A stretch of DNA of 64,000 nucleotides from assembly GCF_002080455.1 (NCBI RefSeq), contig NZ_CP020555.1, forward strand, positions 1,240,001 through 1,304,000, read 5' to 3'. Position 1 is the first letter of the stretch; each line of letters opens with the position of its first letter. A program made the position numbers and the translations under genes. The stretch is from Streptomyces sp. Sge12 (GTDB lineage: Bacteria; Actinomycetota; Actinomycetes; Streptomycetales; Streptomycetaceae). Positions 22,486 through 31,551 of the stretch are shown here, in pieces. Under the pieces are notes generated by a model. That model was not told where the DNA came from and searched no databases. It saw nothing but the letters and a program-made list of their open reading frames with translations.

Positions 22486-23955
22486 TCATCCGCAGCGCAG
22501 CGCCGCGTACAGGTCCAACTTGTGGTCGAGGCGCGACAGGTCACGGCCCGTCAGGACCTCCACCCGCTCGATCCGGTAGTGCACGGTGTTCACGTGCAGG
22601 TGGAGGGCCTCCGCCGTGCGCGCCCAGGAGCAGTTGTTGGCCAGGAAGACCTCCAGGGTCTCCCGGAGCATGCCGTCGCCGAGCACCCCCAGTGTCCGCG
22701 TCCCGTACACGGCCCGCACCTCCGGCGGGATCCCCGCCATCAGCTCCCCGAGGGTGTCCAGCTGCTCGACCCCGCGCACCGGGACCGCCTCGTCCGCGGC
22801 GGTCAGCGCGAACCGGGCCTGACCGAGCGAGGCGCGCAGACCCTCCAGGCCCTCGGCCCGCGTCCCGAGGCCCAGCCTGAGATCGGTCTGCGGCCCCGCG
22901 CACTGCTGGAGCACGGGCCACACCGCGCGGAGCCGGTCCGCCACCCCGGTTCCGGTGGCCGGATCCTCGTACAGCACCGCCGCCGACCGCCCCACGGCGC
23001 AGGCGGCGCCGTCCAGGTGGCTGAGTGCCTCGGCCAGGGCGTCGCCCGAGGTCGCCGCCAGGACCCGGTACGAGCCGCCCACCGGCAGCCCGGCGGCCGC
23101 GATCGCCTCGTCCAGGGCCCCGGTGTCGGCGGGGGCGGGGCCGGACGCGGCCCCCTCCAGCACGCCGATCAGCTCCTGTCCGGCCAGCCGGTCGGCGGCG
23201 AGCCGGCGGGTCTGCCCGTTGCGGCACTGCGCGAGCACCTCGGCGATCTCGTGGAGCACCCGCGGCGGCGCCGCGTCCGGGTCGGGGACGTGCAGCTGCC
23301 AGGCGTCGTACGGGGAGCTCTCGGCCTCGATGCGCAGCCAGACCCCGCCCCGTGCGGATGCTGCCGACGCCTGCCGGGCGGGCAGCTCGGGGGCGGACGG
23401 CGTGCGGGCCACCGTGCGGCCGCTGGCGGTGAGCAGGTAGCAGGAGACCCGGCCCAGGTGCGCGCAGGCCCGGTCCAGCAGTTGGTCCGGCCCGGCACCC
23501 TCCTCCACGAGGCGGCTCAGCTCGCCGCGCACGTTCTCGGGGAGCGCGAAGAGCCGGGTGGGGCGGCGGCTCAGGTCGCCCCACTGGCGCAGGTACACGG
23601 CCTCGGTCACCGCACGGAAGCTGGTGCGCGCGGGGACCGCCACGATCGGCACCCGGTGGGCCCGGCAGGCGGCGACGAGCTCGTCGGGGACCCTGCCGTG
23701 GGTCTCCTCCCCCGCCAGCAGCGCGGTGGCGCCGGCGTCGGCGAGCGCGCCGACGAACCGGTCGGCCTTGGCCACATCGCCCTCGGCCCACCACACCAGC
23801 CCGCTCAGCACGAGCTCCCCCGGCCCCAGGAACCGGCCGGGCTCCTCCAGGTCGGTGGCGGTGACCCCGGCGACCTCCTGGCCGAGAAGCGCTTCCTCGC
23901 CCCAGAGCAGGTTGAGACCGAGGCTGTCGAGCTGGAGCAGGTCGAGGACGTGCAT
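22486..23955 (-). CDS. PucR-family transcriptional regulator
   Basis: A 489-residue regulator. The N-terminal PucR domain (about 5-130) has the usual DLLQLDSLGL start and the ATALLAG...VPDELVAACRAHRVPIVAV pattern. The C-terminal helix-turn-helix is LEVFLANNCSWARTAEALHLHVNTVHYRIERVEVLTGRDL. PucR proteins control purine catabolism, including xanthine dehydrogenase, in Bacillus and actinomycetes. It is divergent from the molybdenum hydroxylase genes across a 235-bp spacer, so it probably controls them. AAGGAG precedes ATG 23955. Confidence 0.92.
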   Translation of the reverse strand: MHVLDLLQLDSLGLNLLWGEEALLGQEVAGVTATDLEEPGRFLGPGELVLSGLVWWAEGDVAKADRFVGALADAGATALLAGEETHGRVPDELVAACRAHRVPIVAVPARTSFRAVTEAVYLRQWGDLSRRPTRLFALPENVRGELSRLVEEGAGPDQLLDRACAHLGRVSCYLLTASGRTVARTPSAPELPARQASAASARGGVWLRIEAESSPYDAWQLHVPDPDAAPPRVLHEIAEVLAQCRNGQTRRLAADRLAGQELIGVLEGAASGPAPADTGALDEAIAAAGLPVGGSYRVLAATSGDALAEALSHLDGAACAVGRSAAVLYEDPATGTGVADRLRAVWPVLQQCAGPQTDLRLGLGTRAEGLEGLRASLGQARFALTAADEAVPVRGVEQLDTLGELMAGIPPEVRAVYGTRTLGVLGDGMLRETLEVFLANNCSWARTAEALHLHVNTVHYRIERVEVLTGRDLSRLDHKLDLYAALRCG

Positions 23956-24073
23956 GGCGGGGACTCCTTGCGGTGGGCGAGTGCCCACATTCGCGAGGTG
24001 AATAGAGGCTGAGTCATCGTAAATGCTAGGTGAAAAACCCGGTACGCCTCTTGGTTGATCCTCCATGAGGGGA

Positions 24074-24119
24074 GGTCCCGGACTCGTCCGTTTCCGTGGC
24101 CGGGACCAGTCGTCCCGGC
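24074..24119 (+). promoter_or_regulatory. Leader with two mutually exclusive hairpins
   Basis: The segment CCGGGACC at 24100-24107 can pair with GGTCCCGG upstream (24074-24081, 18-base loop). It can instead pair, as GCCGGGAC, with GTCCCGGC downstream (24112-24119, 5-base loop). Both stems are perfect 8-mers and share the middle arm, so they cannot form together. The element lies 72-117 bases before the TTG start of the FAD subunit gene. Either arm pair could also be a DNA operator. A switching function is inference. Confidence 0.4.
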
Positions 24120-24190
24120 ACCGCCCCCGTTGCTTCACTGGCGGAAACCCCTCGGTACCCCTGTCAGGCCGGAAAGGCTGGTGGCGCGAA

Positions 24191-25015
24191 TTGGACCTCA
24201 ACACGGTGCTCGACGTGCGCGACGCGCGCCGCCGTGAACCCTGGCGTCCCGGCGACGCCTGGCTCGGCGGCGGCACGTACCTCTTCTCCGAGCCGCAGCC
24301 GCACATCCGCCGCCTGGTCGACCTCTCCCGCATGGGCTGGCCGCCCCTGTCCTGGCAGCCCGACGGCTCCCTCGACATCGCCGCGACCTGCACCATCACC
24401 GAGCTCTCGCGGTTCGCCCGGACCCTGCCGACCACGGCCGCCCCGCTCTTCGAGCAGTGCTGCCGGGCCTTCCTGGCCAGCTTCAAGATCTGGAACATGG
24501 CCACGGTCGGCGGGAACCTCTGCAACGGCCTCCCCGCCGGCCCGATGGTCTCCCTCACGGCCGGCCTCGACGGCACCGTGTTCCTCCAGGGTCAGGACGG
24601 CGTGACCCGCCGGATGCCCGTCACCGAATTCATCCTCGGCGCCGGGGTGAAGGACCTGCGCGAGGGCGAGCTGCTGCGGTCCGTGCGGCTGCCCCCGAAC
24701 GCGCTGGACTCCCGTACGGCCTTCCGCCAGGCGTCCCTCTACGGACTCGGGCGCTCCGGCGCCCTCGTCATCGGCGCCTGCGACCCCGCCGACGGCTCCC
24801 TCGCCGTCACGGTCAGCGCCGCCACCACCCGCCCCTTCCGCCTCTGGTTCGCGCTGCCGCCCACCGCCGCCGAACTGCGCGCGGCGATCGACGGCGCCGT
24901 CCGCCCCGACGAGTGGTACGACGACATCCACGGACTGCCCGAATGGCGCCGCCACATGGCCCTGCGCCTGGCCGAGGAGATCCGCCGCGAGCTCACCACC
25001 GAGGACGACCGATGA
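24191..25015 (+). CDS. Molybdenum hydroxylase FAD-binding subunit (XdhB/CoxM-like)
   Basis: A 274-residue FAD subunit of the xanthine dehydrogenase family. It carries the FAD motifs [10 protein letters not shown] near residue 25 and [17 protein letters not shown] near 107-123 (usually ATIGGNL...S.AGD). It passes electrons from the iron-sulfur clusters to an acceptor. TTG 24191 is chosen because the product then begins [14 protein letters not shown], as homologs do; the binding site is weak (GGAAAGG about 14 bases upstream). Its stop overlaps the next start (ATGA). The protein lacks some of the usual C-terminal subdomain. Confidence 0.88.
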   Translation: MDLNTVLDVRDARRREPWRPGDAWLGGGTYLFSEPQPHIRRLVDLSRMGWPPLSWQPDGSLDIAATCTITELSRFARTLPTTAAPLFEQCCRAFLASFKIWNMATVGGNLCNGLPAGPMVSLTAGLDGTVFLQGQDGVTRRMPVTEFILGAGVKDLREGELLRSVRLPPNALDSRTAFRQASLYGLGRSGALVIGACDPADGSLAVTVSAATTRPFRLWFALPPTAAELRAAIDGAVRPDEWYDDIHGLPEWRRHMALRLAEEIRRELTTEDDR

Positions 25016-27780
25016 CGTACGAGATCGAGATCAACAAGCGGCGCTTCGACACCGAGCCGCGGGCCGGCCAGTGCCTGCGCACGTACCTGCGCGAACGCGG
25101 CTGGTTCGGCGTGAAGAAGGGGTGCGACCAGGGCGACTGCGGGGCGTGCACCGTCCACGTCGACGGACAGCCGGTGCACAGCTGCCTCTACCCGGCCGTC
25201 CGCGCCGAGGGCCGCTCCGTCACCACCGTCGAGGGACTCGCCTGCGCGGGCGGCGAACTCCACCCGGCGCAGCAGCAGTTCCTGGACGCCCAGGGCTTCC
25301 AGTGCGGCTTCTGCACGGCGGGCTTCCTGATGACGACCGCCGCGCTCCAGGCGGAGGAGGGCACCGCCCACGACGACGGCAAGCTCCAGGACCTGCCGCG
25401 CGCCTTCAAGGGCAACATCTGCCGCTGTACGGGCTACCGGGCCATCGAGGACGCGGTCCGCGGGGTCAAGCACACGGAGAGCCCCGAGGCCGGGCAGGCC
25501 GTGGGCAGGTCCCCGGGCGCCCCCGCGGGGCCGCTCGTCGTCACCGGCGCCGCCCGCTACACCTTCGACGTCGAGGTGCCCGGGCTGCTGCACATGAAGC
25601 TGCTGCGCTCGCCGCACCCGCACGCCCGGATTGTCGACATCGACATCAGGGACGCCCTCCGGGTCCCCGGCGTGCACGCCGTCCTCACCCACCACGACGC
25701 CCCCGACCGGCTGTATTCGTCCGCCCGTCACGAGCACCCCACCGAGGACCCGATGGACACCCGGGTCCTGGACGACGTGGTCCGCTTCGTCGGCCAGCGG
25801 GTGGCGGCCGTCGTCGCCGACAGCGAGCAGGCCGCCGAGGAGGGCTGCCGGCGCGTGGTCGTGACGTACGAGGAGCTCCCGTACGTGATCGACCCGGAGG
25901 AGGCCATGCTCCCGGGCGCCCCCGTCCTGCACCGCAAGGGCCCGGAGTCGGGGATCTTCCGCGCCGAGAACAACGTGTGCGGAGAGGTCCACAACACCCT
26001 CGGCGACATGGAGCAGGGGTATGCGGAGGCGGACGTCGTCCACGAGGAGACCTTCCGGACGCAGCGCGTGCAGCACGCCAGCCTGGAGACCCACGGCTGC
26101 GTCGCCTACTTCGAGCCCAAGGAGGAGGGCGACGGGGAGCGCATCACCGTCCGCTCCTCCACGCAGGCGCCCTTCCTGACCCGGCGGGCGCTGTGCGCCC
26201 TCTACGACCTGGGCGAGGACGAGGTCCGCGTCGTCGCGGGCCGCGTGGGCGGCGGGTTCGGCGGCAAGCAGGAGATGCTGACCGAGGACATCGCCGTCCT
26301 CGCCGCCCTGAAGCTGCGCCGGCCGGTGAAACTCGAATTCACCCGGGCCGAGCAGTTCTACGGGGCCACCACCCGCCACCCCTTCAAGATCACCATCAAG
26401 ATCGGTGCCAAGGCCGACGGCACCCTCACCGCCCTGCGCATCCGCGTCGTCTCCAACACCGGCGCCTACGGCAACCACGGACCGGCGGTCATGTTCCACA
26501 GCGTGGGCGAGTCCTTCGCCGTCTACCGGGCGCCGAACAAGGAGGTCGAGGCCTACTCCGTCTACACCAACACCGTCCCGGCCGGCGCCTTCCGCGGCTA
26601 CGGCCTGGGCCAGGTCCTCTTCGCCCTCGAATCGGTGATGGACGAACTCGCCATCAGGCTCGGCATGGACCCGCTGGAACTGCGCGAGAAGAACGTCATC
26701 GGCGCCGGCGACCACATGGTCACCCCGATCGGCCACGAGCCCGACCTCTTCATCGCCTCGTACGGCATGAAGCAGTGCATGGACGTCGTCCGCAAGGCCA
26801 TCGCCGAGGACCGCAGCCACGAGGACGTGCCGGAGGGCTGGCTCACCGGCACGGGCTCGGCGGTCGCGATGATCGCGACCGGTCCCCCGGGCGGCCACTT
26901 CGCCGACGCGCGGGTCAGCCTGCTGCGCGACGGGACGTACGACATAGCCGTCGGCACGGCCGAGTTCGGCAACGGCACCACCACCGTCCACAAGCAGATC
27001 ACCGCCGGTGCTCTGAACACCACCGTCGACCGGATCACGGTCCGCCAGTCGGACACGGACGTCGTCCGCCACGACACCGGCGCCTTCGGCTCGGCCGGCA
27101 CGGTGGTGGCGGGCAAGGCCGTGATGCTGGCCGCCGACTCGCTCGCCGAGCGCCTCAAGACCTTCGCGGCCCGCCACACGGGCGTGGCCCGGCACCTGTG
27201 CACGCCGGGCCCCGAGTCCTTCGACTGCGCCGGCCGCATCGTGCCCCTCAAGGAGCTGTACGAGGCCGCGTACGACAAGGGCAGGCTGGAGGAGGTCGCG
27301 GCGGACGGCCACTGGACCGGCTCACCGCGCTCGGTCGCCTTCAACGCCCAGTGGTTCCGCCTGGCGGTCGACCCGCACACCGGGGAGATGAAGATCCTGC
27401 GCAGCGTGCACGCGGCGGACGCGGGCAAGGTCATGAACCCGATGCAGTGCCGCGGCCAGGTGGAGGGCGGCGTGGCCCAGGCCCTGGGCGCCACCCTCTT
27501 CGAGACGGTACGGGTGGACGAGCGCGGGGAGGTGACCACGGCAGCGTTCCGGCGCTACCGGCTCCCGCAGTACGCGGACGTCCCGCGCACCGAGGTCCAC
27601 TTCATGGAGACCTCGGACGCGATCGGCCCGCTCGGCGCCAAGTCGATGAGCGAGAGCCCCTTCAACCCGGTGGCCCCGGCCTTCGCCAACGCCCTGCGCG
27701 ACGCGACCGGGGTGCGCTTCACCGAGCTGCCGGTGACGCGGGACGCCGTCTGGCAGAAGATGCAAGCCACGAGCAAGTAG
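25012..27780 (+). CDS. Fused 2Fe-2S / molybdopterin subunit of a xanthine dehydrogenase-family hydroxylase
   Basis: A 922-residue fusion. Residues 1-155 are the small subunit with two [2Fe-2S] clusters: C38, C43, C46, C58 ([12 protein letters not shown]) and C98, C101, C137, C139 (CGFC, CRCTGY). Residues from about 165 form the molybdopterin-cytosine-dinucleotide subunit, with GGGFGGKQ, the AFRGYGLGQ loop and [14 protein letters not shown]. The active-site Glu is probably Glu881 in SMSESPFNP, where most relatives have GVGEPP. It hydroxylates a purine, aldehyde or N-heterocycle. It is coupled to the FAD subunit by ATGA. A purine substrate is suggested only by the PucR neighbour. Confidence 0.92.
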   Translation: MTYEIEINKRRFDTEPRAGQCLRTYLRERGWFGVKKGCDQGDCGACTVHVDGQPVHSCLYPAVRAEGRSVTTVEGLACAGGELHPAQQQFLDAQGFQCGFCTAGFLMTTAALQAEEGTAHDDGKLQDLPRAFKGNICRCTGYRAIEDAVRGVKHTESPEAGQAVGRSPGAPAGPLVVTGAARYTFDVEVPGLLHMKLLRSPHPHARIVDIDIRDALRVPGVHAVLTHHDAPDRLYSSARHEHPTEDPMDTRVLDDVVRFVGQRVAAVVADSEQAAEEGCRRVVVTYEELPYVIDPEEAMLPGAPVLHRKGPESGIFRAENNVCGEVHNTLGDMEQGYAEADVVHEETFRTQRVQHASLETHGCVAYFEPKEEGDGERITVRSSTQAPFLTRRALCALYDLGEDEVRVVAGRVGGGFGGKQEMLTEDIAVLAALKLRRPVKLEFTRAEQFYGATTRHPFKITIKIGAKADGTLTALRIRVVSNTGAYGNHGPAVMFHSVGESFAVYRAPNKEVEAYSVYTNTVPAGAFRGYGLGQVLFALESVMDELAIRLGMDPLELREKNVIGAGDHMVTPIGHEPDLFIASYGMKQCMDVVRKAIAEDRSHEDVPEGWLTGTGSAVAMIATGPPGGHFADARVSLLRDGTYDIAVGTAEFGNGTTTVHKQITAGALNTTVDRITVRQSDTDVVRHDTGAFGSAGTVVAGKAVMLAADSLAERLKTFAARHTGVARHLCTPGPESFDCAGRIVPLKELYEAAYDKGRLEEVAADGHWTGSPRSVAFNAQWFRLAVDPHTGEMKILRSVHAADAGKVMNPMQCRGQVEGGVAQALGATLFETVRVDERGEVTTAAFRRYRLPQYADVPRTEVHFMETSDAIGPLGAKSMSESPFNPVAPAFANALRDATGVRFTELPVTRDAVWQKMQATSK

Positions 27781-27782
27781 AA

Positions 27783-28118
27783 GTGGCCGACGGACCGCAG
27801 CAGCACGTCTTCGAGGGCGTGCTGCTGCGCGACGTGGTCACGAGCGCGGGGCCGGCCTTCGACGCCCGGCGCCGCAAGGACCGCTCGCGTTTCCTGCTCG
27901 CCGTCAGCGGCGGGGACGGCCACCACACCGTCCTCGCCTGGGCCGAGCTGGACGCCGACTTCGGCGACAGCCCGGTGCTGCTCGCCACCCGCCTGGACGG
28001 GCAGGACCTGGACGCCTCGGGAGCCCAGCTGGTGGTCCCCTCGGACCGGTGCGGCGCACGCTACGTCAGCGCCGTCACGCACGTGTGGTTCGGCTCCCTG
28101 GCGGCGCCGGTCCGCTGA
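27783..28118 (+). CDS. Mini sulfite-oxidase-fold (molybdopterin-binding) protein
   Basis: A 111-residue protein that resembles the C-terminal half of the oxidoreductase molybdopterin-binding (SUOX) domain: FEGVLLRDVVTSAG, then HTVLAWAELDADFGDSPVLLA, LDG, QLVVPSDRCGARYVSAVTHVWFG. The N-terminal half with the molybdenum-binding Cys is absent, so it should not be an enzyme alone. It starts with GTG two bases after the hydroxylase stop and is clearly in that operon. It may bind cofactor or act as an assembly partner. Confidence 0.7.
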   Translation: MADGPQQHVFEGVLLRDVVTSAGPAFDARRRKDRSRFLLAVSGGDGHHTVLAWAELDADFGDSPVLLATRLDGQDLDASGAQLVVPSDRCGARYVSAVTHVWFGSLAAPVR

Positions 28119-28132
28119 GAACCGCCCGCGGC

Positions 28133-28552
28133 TCAGGCGGTGGCGAGGGAGATCTCGGTCGACTTGATCAGCGCCACGACGGAGGAGCCGGCGGACAGCC
28201 CCAGCGCCGCCACGGCGTCGGCGGTGATCGCCGCGGTCAGGCCGCCTCCGCTCACGTTGACCTTCACGGCGGCCATGGCCGGGCCGGCGGTGACCTCGGC
28301 CACCGTGCCCGTGAGCTGGTTGCGGATGGAGAGGTTCGCCACCGGGGCGGTGGCCAGGGCCACCTCGGTGGCCTTGACGAGCGCGTTCACCGCCGAGCCC
28401 GGAATGATGCCCAGCTCCTTGACGGCCTCCGCGGTGACGGCCGCGGTGATCTCCTGGCCGCCGGCCAGCCGGACCTTGACCGTCGCCATGGCCTCCCCGA
28501 CGGTGACGGTGGTGACGGTGCCCGCGAGCTGGTTGCGGATGCTCAGACTCAT
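28133..28552 (-). CDS. Double Mop (TOBE) domain molbindin
   Basis: A 139-residue protein made of two tandem Mop domains of about 68 residues. Each opens with LSIRNQL-x-GTV and ends with a KSTE/KATE-V/I-LATA motif (ALVKATEVALATA, then ALIKSTEISLATA). Molbindins bind molybdate cooperatively and buffer or store it in the cytosol. The start is ATG 28552 with GAGGTCG upstream. It is convergent with the molybdenum hydroxylase operon, 14 bases between stops, which supports a shared molybdenum role. Confidence 0.92.
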   Translation of the reverse strand: MSLSIRNQLAGTVTTVTVGEAMATVKVRLAGGQEITAAVTAEAVKELGIIPGSAVNALVKATEVALATAPVANLSIRNQLTGTVAEVTAGPAMAAVKVNVSGGGLTAAITADAVAALGLSAGSSVVALIKSTEISLATA

Positions 28553-28838
28553 GACGGTTCGACCTCGCGTCTCGATGCCGCGCACGGTCCGAAGGGGCCG
28601 CACGGACCGACCGTAGGACCCGCCCGATGCGGCCCGCGCCGACGCTCGCGCGGCACCGCGCCAGAACCACCCGACCGGCTGGCCCCCGTACGGGCCCGCC
28701 CGCCCGGGAGTGATTCGGGGCGGCCGGCACGGATTCCGGGCGGCCGGGAACTGCGGGCGCCCGGCATCCGACTACTGCCACGTGGGAGGCGCAGTCTCGC
28801 CTTCCCTCGCAGCGGAGGACGATCGCCGGGAGTGTGTG

Positions 28839-29474
28839 ATGGGCGGGCTGGATGTGCGGATGCGGGACGTCGTGTGCCGGCACGGCCGGACGGAGGCCGT
28901 CGCCGACGTCGATCTGGAGATCGCCGCCGGTGAACGCGTGGCCCTGACCGGCACCAACGGCTCGGGCAAGACGACGCTGCTGCGCGCCGTCCTCGGCCTG
29001 CACCGGCAGACCACGGGCTCGATCCGGGTCGGCGGCCGGGAGGGCCGGTCACCCGCCGAGTGGGCCTGGCGGCGGCGCGCCTGCGCCTGGATCCCGCAGA
29101 AGCCGGCCGCCGGCCGCTTCCCGCTGCTCGGCTCCGAACTGCTGGCCGGCAGCGGCGCTCCGGCGGATGCCGCCGGGGCCGCCGAGCGCCTCGGGGTGGG
29201 TCCGCTCGTCGGACGGCCCCTGCACACCCTCTCCGGCGGCCAGTTGCAGCGGATGTACCTGGCCCGCGCGATCGGCTGCATCGCCGCGGGGGCCGAGTTG
29301 CTGCTGGCGGACGAACCGACCGCCGCCCTCGACTTCGACGGGCAGTCCGAGGCCGCCGACGTCCTGACCTCCCTGCCGGTGACCCTCATCGTGGTGACGC
29401 ACGACCGGGCGCTGGCGGACCGCTGCGACCGCGTACTGGAAATGGCCGCGGGCCGCCTGCGGGAGGTCCGGTGA
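28839..29474 (+). CDS. Metal ABC transporter ATP-binding protein (ZnuC-like)
   Basis: A 211-residue ABC ATPase. Walker A is GTNGSGKTT (about 39-47), the signature is LSGGQ, Walker B is LLLADEP and the H-loop is VVTHD. It is shorter than most ZnuC/MntB proteins. CGGGAG precedes ATG 28839. The stop overlaps the permease start (GTGA), and the partner genes are of the cluster A-I metal uptake type. It provides energy for uptake of a divalent metal. Confidence 0.9.
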   Translation: MGGLDVRMRDVVCRHGRTEAVADVDLEIAAGERVALTGTNGSGKTTLLRAVLGLHRQTTGSIRVGGREGRSPAEWAWRRRACAWIPQKPAAGRFPLLGSELLAGSGAPADAAGAAERLGVGPLVGRPLHTLSGGQLQRMYLARAIGCIAAGAELLLADEPTAALDFDGQSEAADVLTSLPVTLIVVTHDRALADRCDRVLEMAAGRLREVR

Positions 29475-30349
29475 CCGCGGCCGTGCACCTGGCCACCGCC
29501 GACCTCGGCGAACTGCTCCGGCTGCTGCCCGTCCAACGGGCCGGTGCGGCCCTGCTGCTGGCCGCGATCGGGCTCCCGGTCATCGGTGTGGTCATCGTCG
29601 GGCTCGACATCATGCCGGTCCGGTTCGCGATGATGCACGTCGCGCTGCTGGGCATCGCCGTCGGCCTGCTCACCGGGCTCGACCCGATGCTGTGCGCCCT
29701 GGTGGCCTGCGCGCTGGCCGGTGCGGGCGTGGCCCCGCTCGCCCGGACCCCGGACGGGCTGTCGGGGGCGATGGGCCTGCTGATGAGCCTGGCCATCGCC
29801 GCGGCCCTGCTGCTGCTGGCCGTGTCGGGGGTCAACGCCTCCGGCGCGTTCGCCCTGTTGTGGGGTTCGATCCTGTCGGTGGGCACCGCCGACCTGATCG
29901 TGCTCGGCGTACTGGCCGTCGTCGTCCCTGGCCTGTTCTGGTGGCGGCGGCGCGAGATCGGCCTGCTGCTGTACGACCGTGAGCTCGCCCTGTGTTCCGG
30001 CGTGCCGGTGCGGGCGCTGACGGCCGCGCTGCTGGTGCTCGTCGCCATCGCCGTCGCCGGGGCGATCAAGCTCACCGGCGCGCTGCTCGTCGACGCCCTG
30101 ACCCTGCTGCCCGCACTCGCCGCACGCCGTCTGGGCAGCTCGCTCAAGTCGATCACCCTGTGGGCGATCGGCATCGGCGTCGCGGTGAATCTGACGGGGT
30201 TCCTGCTGGCCCTGTGGCTGGACTGGCCGCCCGGCCCGGTCCTCGTCCTGACCGCGGGGGCACTGGTCCTCGCGGTGCATTTCATACCCGAACGGAGAAT
30301 CAGCTCATGGCGCGCACCCGCGTCCGAATCCCTTCCCTCCTCGCACTGA
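29471..30349 (+). CDS. Metal ABC transporter permease (ZnuB/MntB-like)
   Basis: A 292-residue membrane protein with about eight helices, of the ABC-3 family. The characteristic TGALLVDALTLLPALAA motif of zinc/manganese permeases lies near residues 202-218, and GLDIMPVRFAMMHVALLGIAVGLLTGLDP lies near 39-67. It starts at GTG 29471 overlapping the ATPase stop, and runs 43 bases into the substrate-binding gene. The metal cannot be told from sequence. Confidence 0.9.
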   Translation: MTAAVHLATADLGELLRLLPVQRAGAALLLAAIGLPVIGVVIVGLDIMPVRFAMMHVALLGIAVGLLTGLDPMLCALVACALAGAGVAPLARTPDGLSGAMGLLMSLAIAAALLLLAVSGVNASGAFALLWGSILSVGTADLIVLGVLAVVVPGLFWWRRREIGLLLYDRELALCSGVPVRALTAALLVLVAIAVAGAIKLTGALLVDALTLLPALAARRLGSSLKSITLWAIGIGVAVNLTGFLLALWLDWPPGPVLVLTAGALVLAVHFIPERRISSWRAPASESLPSSH

Positions 30350-31107
30350 GCGCGGCGCTCCTCCTGAGCGCCGCCTGCGGGAACAACGACCCCTCGCCCG
30401 TGGACGCCGTGCGCCCGCAGGACGGCAAGCCGTCCGTGGTCGTCACCACCACCTGGGAGGGCGCCTTCGCCAAGGCCGCGGGCGCCGAGGACATCAAGGT
30501 CATCGTGCCGCAGTCCGTCCACCACGCCCCGGACTACGACCCCAAGCCCTCCGACCTCGCGGCCGTGGCCAAGGCCGACTTCGTGCTGTACGCGCCCTTC
30601 GAGCCGTACGCGGCGAAGATCAAGGAGGCGGCGGGCTCCAAGGCGAAGCTGGTCGAGGTGGAGCTCGACAACGATCCCACCAAGGTGTCCGCCGAAGTCG
30701 GCCGGCTGGCCGGGCTGTTCGGCACGGCGGAGGCCGCCACGCAGTGGAAGACCGGCTTCGACACGGAGTACGGGAAGCTGAACAAGGACGTCCAGGCGGC
30801 CTGGCCCGGCGGCAGGAGCCCCTCCGTCGTCTCCCAGGTCTTCACGACCTGGGCCGCGAAGCTCGCCGGCGCCACCCCCGTGGGGACGTACGGACCCGAG
30901 GCCGTGACCCCGGCGCAACTGGCCGAGCTCGGGGCGAAGAAGCCGGAGCTGGTGCTGGACAACGCGCACATGTCCACCGGCACGGTACTGCCCGACTCCG
31001 GCGCCAAGCAGGTCAAGATCGTCAACTACCCGGGTGAGGACCTGGACCTGCTGACGGTGTACCGCAACGCGGCGGCCGAGCTGAAGAAGGCCATGGGCGC
31101 CTCCTGA
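30307..31107 (+). CDS. Metal-binding lipoprotein of ABC transporter (ZnuA/TroA-like)
   Basis: A 266-residue solute-binding lipoprotein of cluster A-I. The lipobox LLSAAC puts the lipidated residue at Cys24. Likely metal ligands are His72/His73 (SVHHAPDYDPKPSD), a His in DNAHMSTG and acidic residues in YPGEDLDLL. It lacks the long His/Asp-rich loop of classic ZnuA. It starts inside the 3' end of the permease gene and is the last gene of a three-gene operon that ends at a strong terminator. Zinc or manganese is the normal cargo of this group. Confidence 0.88.
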   Translation: MARTRVRIPSLLALSAALLLSAACGNNDPSPVDAVRPQDGKPSVVVTTTWEGAFAKAAGAEDIKVIVPQSVHHAPDYDPKPSDLAAVAKADFVLYAPFEPYAAKIKEAAGSKAKLVEVELDNDPTKVSAEVGRLAGLFGTAEAATQWKTGFDTEYGKLNKDVQAAWPGGRSPSVVSQVFTTWAAKLAGATPVGTYGPEAVTPAQLAELGAKKPELVLDNAHMSTGTVLPDSGAKQVKIVNYPGEDLDLLTVYRNAAAELKKAMGAS

Positions 31108-31122
31108 TCCTGCGGCCCGGAC

Positions 31123-31162
31123 CGCCCCACGGCACGCCGAGCACTCGGCGTGCCGTGGGGCG
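31123..31162 (+). terminator. Strong terminator after metal ABC operon
   Basis: A perfect inverted repeat with 17-base arms at 31125-31141 and 31144-31160, extended by two more pairs (31123-31124 with 31161-31162). It begins 16 bases after the operon stop. Three copies of CGTGGGG follow directly. It also separates the operon from the convergent MerR-partner gene. Confidence 0.85.
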
Positions 31163-31185
31163 TGGGGCGTGGGGCGTTCGGGCGT

Positions 31186-31551
31186 TCAGCCGGCCATCCA
31201 CGGCACACGGCAGGCGTGGGAGGCCGTCCCCTCGGGACACAAGGCACTGATCACCGCGCGGCGGACCGCCCGGCGCGTCCGCGCGGAACACACGAGGCGC
31301 ACCCGCAGCTCGACTGCCCGCCGTTCCCCGCTGCTCCGCCCGGGATGTTCCACGGCCCACTGCTCGGCGAGGAAGTCGTACAGATCGGCGGTCGGCAGCT
31401 CGCTCCCGGGGACGGTGTGCGCGACGGTCGCGCCCACGATCCGGGTGCCGCGGGCGTTGCGCGCGTGCACGGCGTCCGCGACCAGGCTCTTGACCCAGTC
31501 CAGCCCCTGCTCGTCCGCGTACAGGCCGAAGGTCAGTGCGCGCGTCCTCAT
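31186..31551 (-). CDS. Small protein of unknown function coupled to MerR regulator
   Basis: I do not recognise this 121-residue protein. It has mixed alpha/beta character, with a first half like a small binding fold (LVADAVHARNARGTRIVGATVAH) and an Arg-rich C-terminal half with three cysteines (LVCSART, ALCPEG, HACRVP). Its ATG overlaps the MerR stop (ATGA), so it is co-translated and probably works with it. No signal peptide or membrane helix is seen. Confidence 0.7.
   Translation of the reverse strand: MRTRALTFGLYADEQGLDWVKSLVADAVHARNARGTRIVGATVAHTVPGSELPTADLYDFLAEQWAVEHPGRSSGERRAVELRVRLVCSARTRRAVRRAVISALCPEGTASHACRVPWMAG

Noticed and set aside
31161..31182. CGTGGGG triplet repeat as a regulatory iteron
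   Set aside because: It has only three short copies directly behind a terminator and in front of no promoter.
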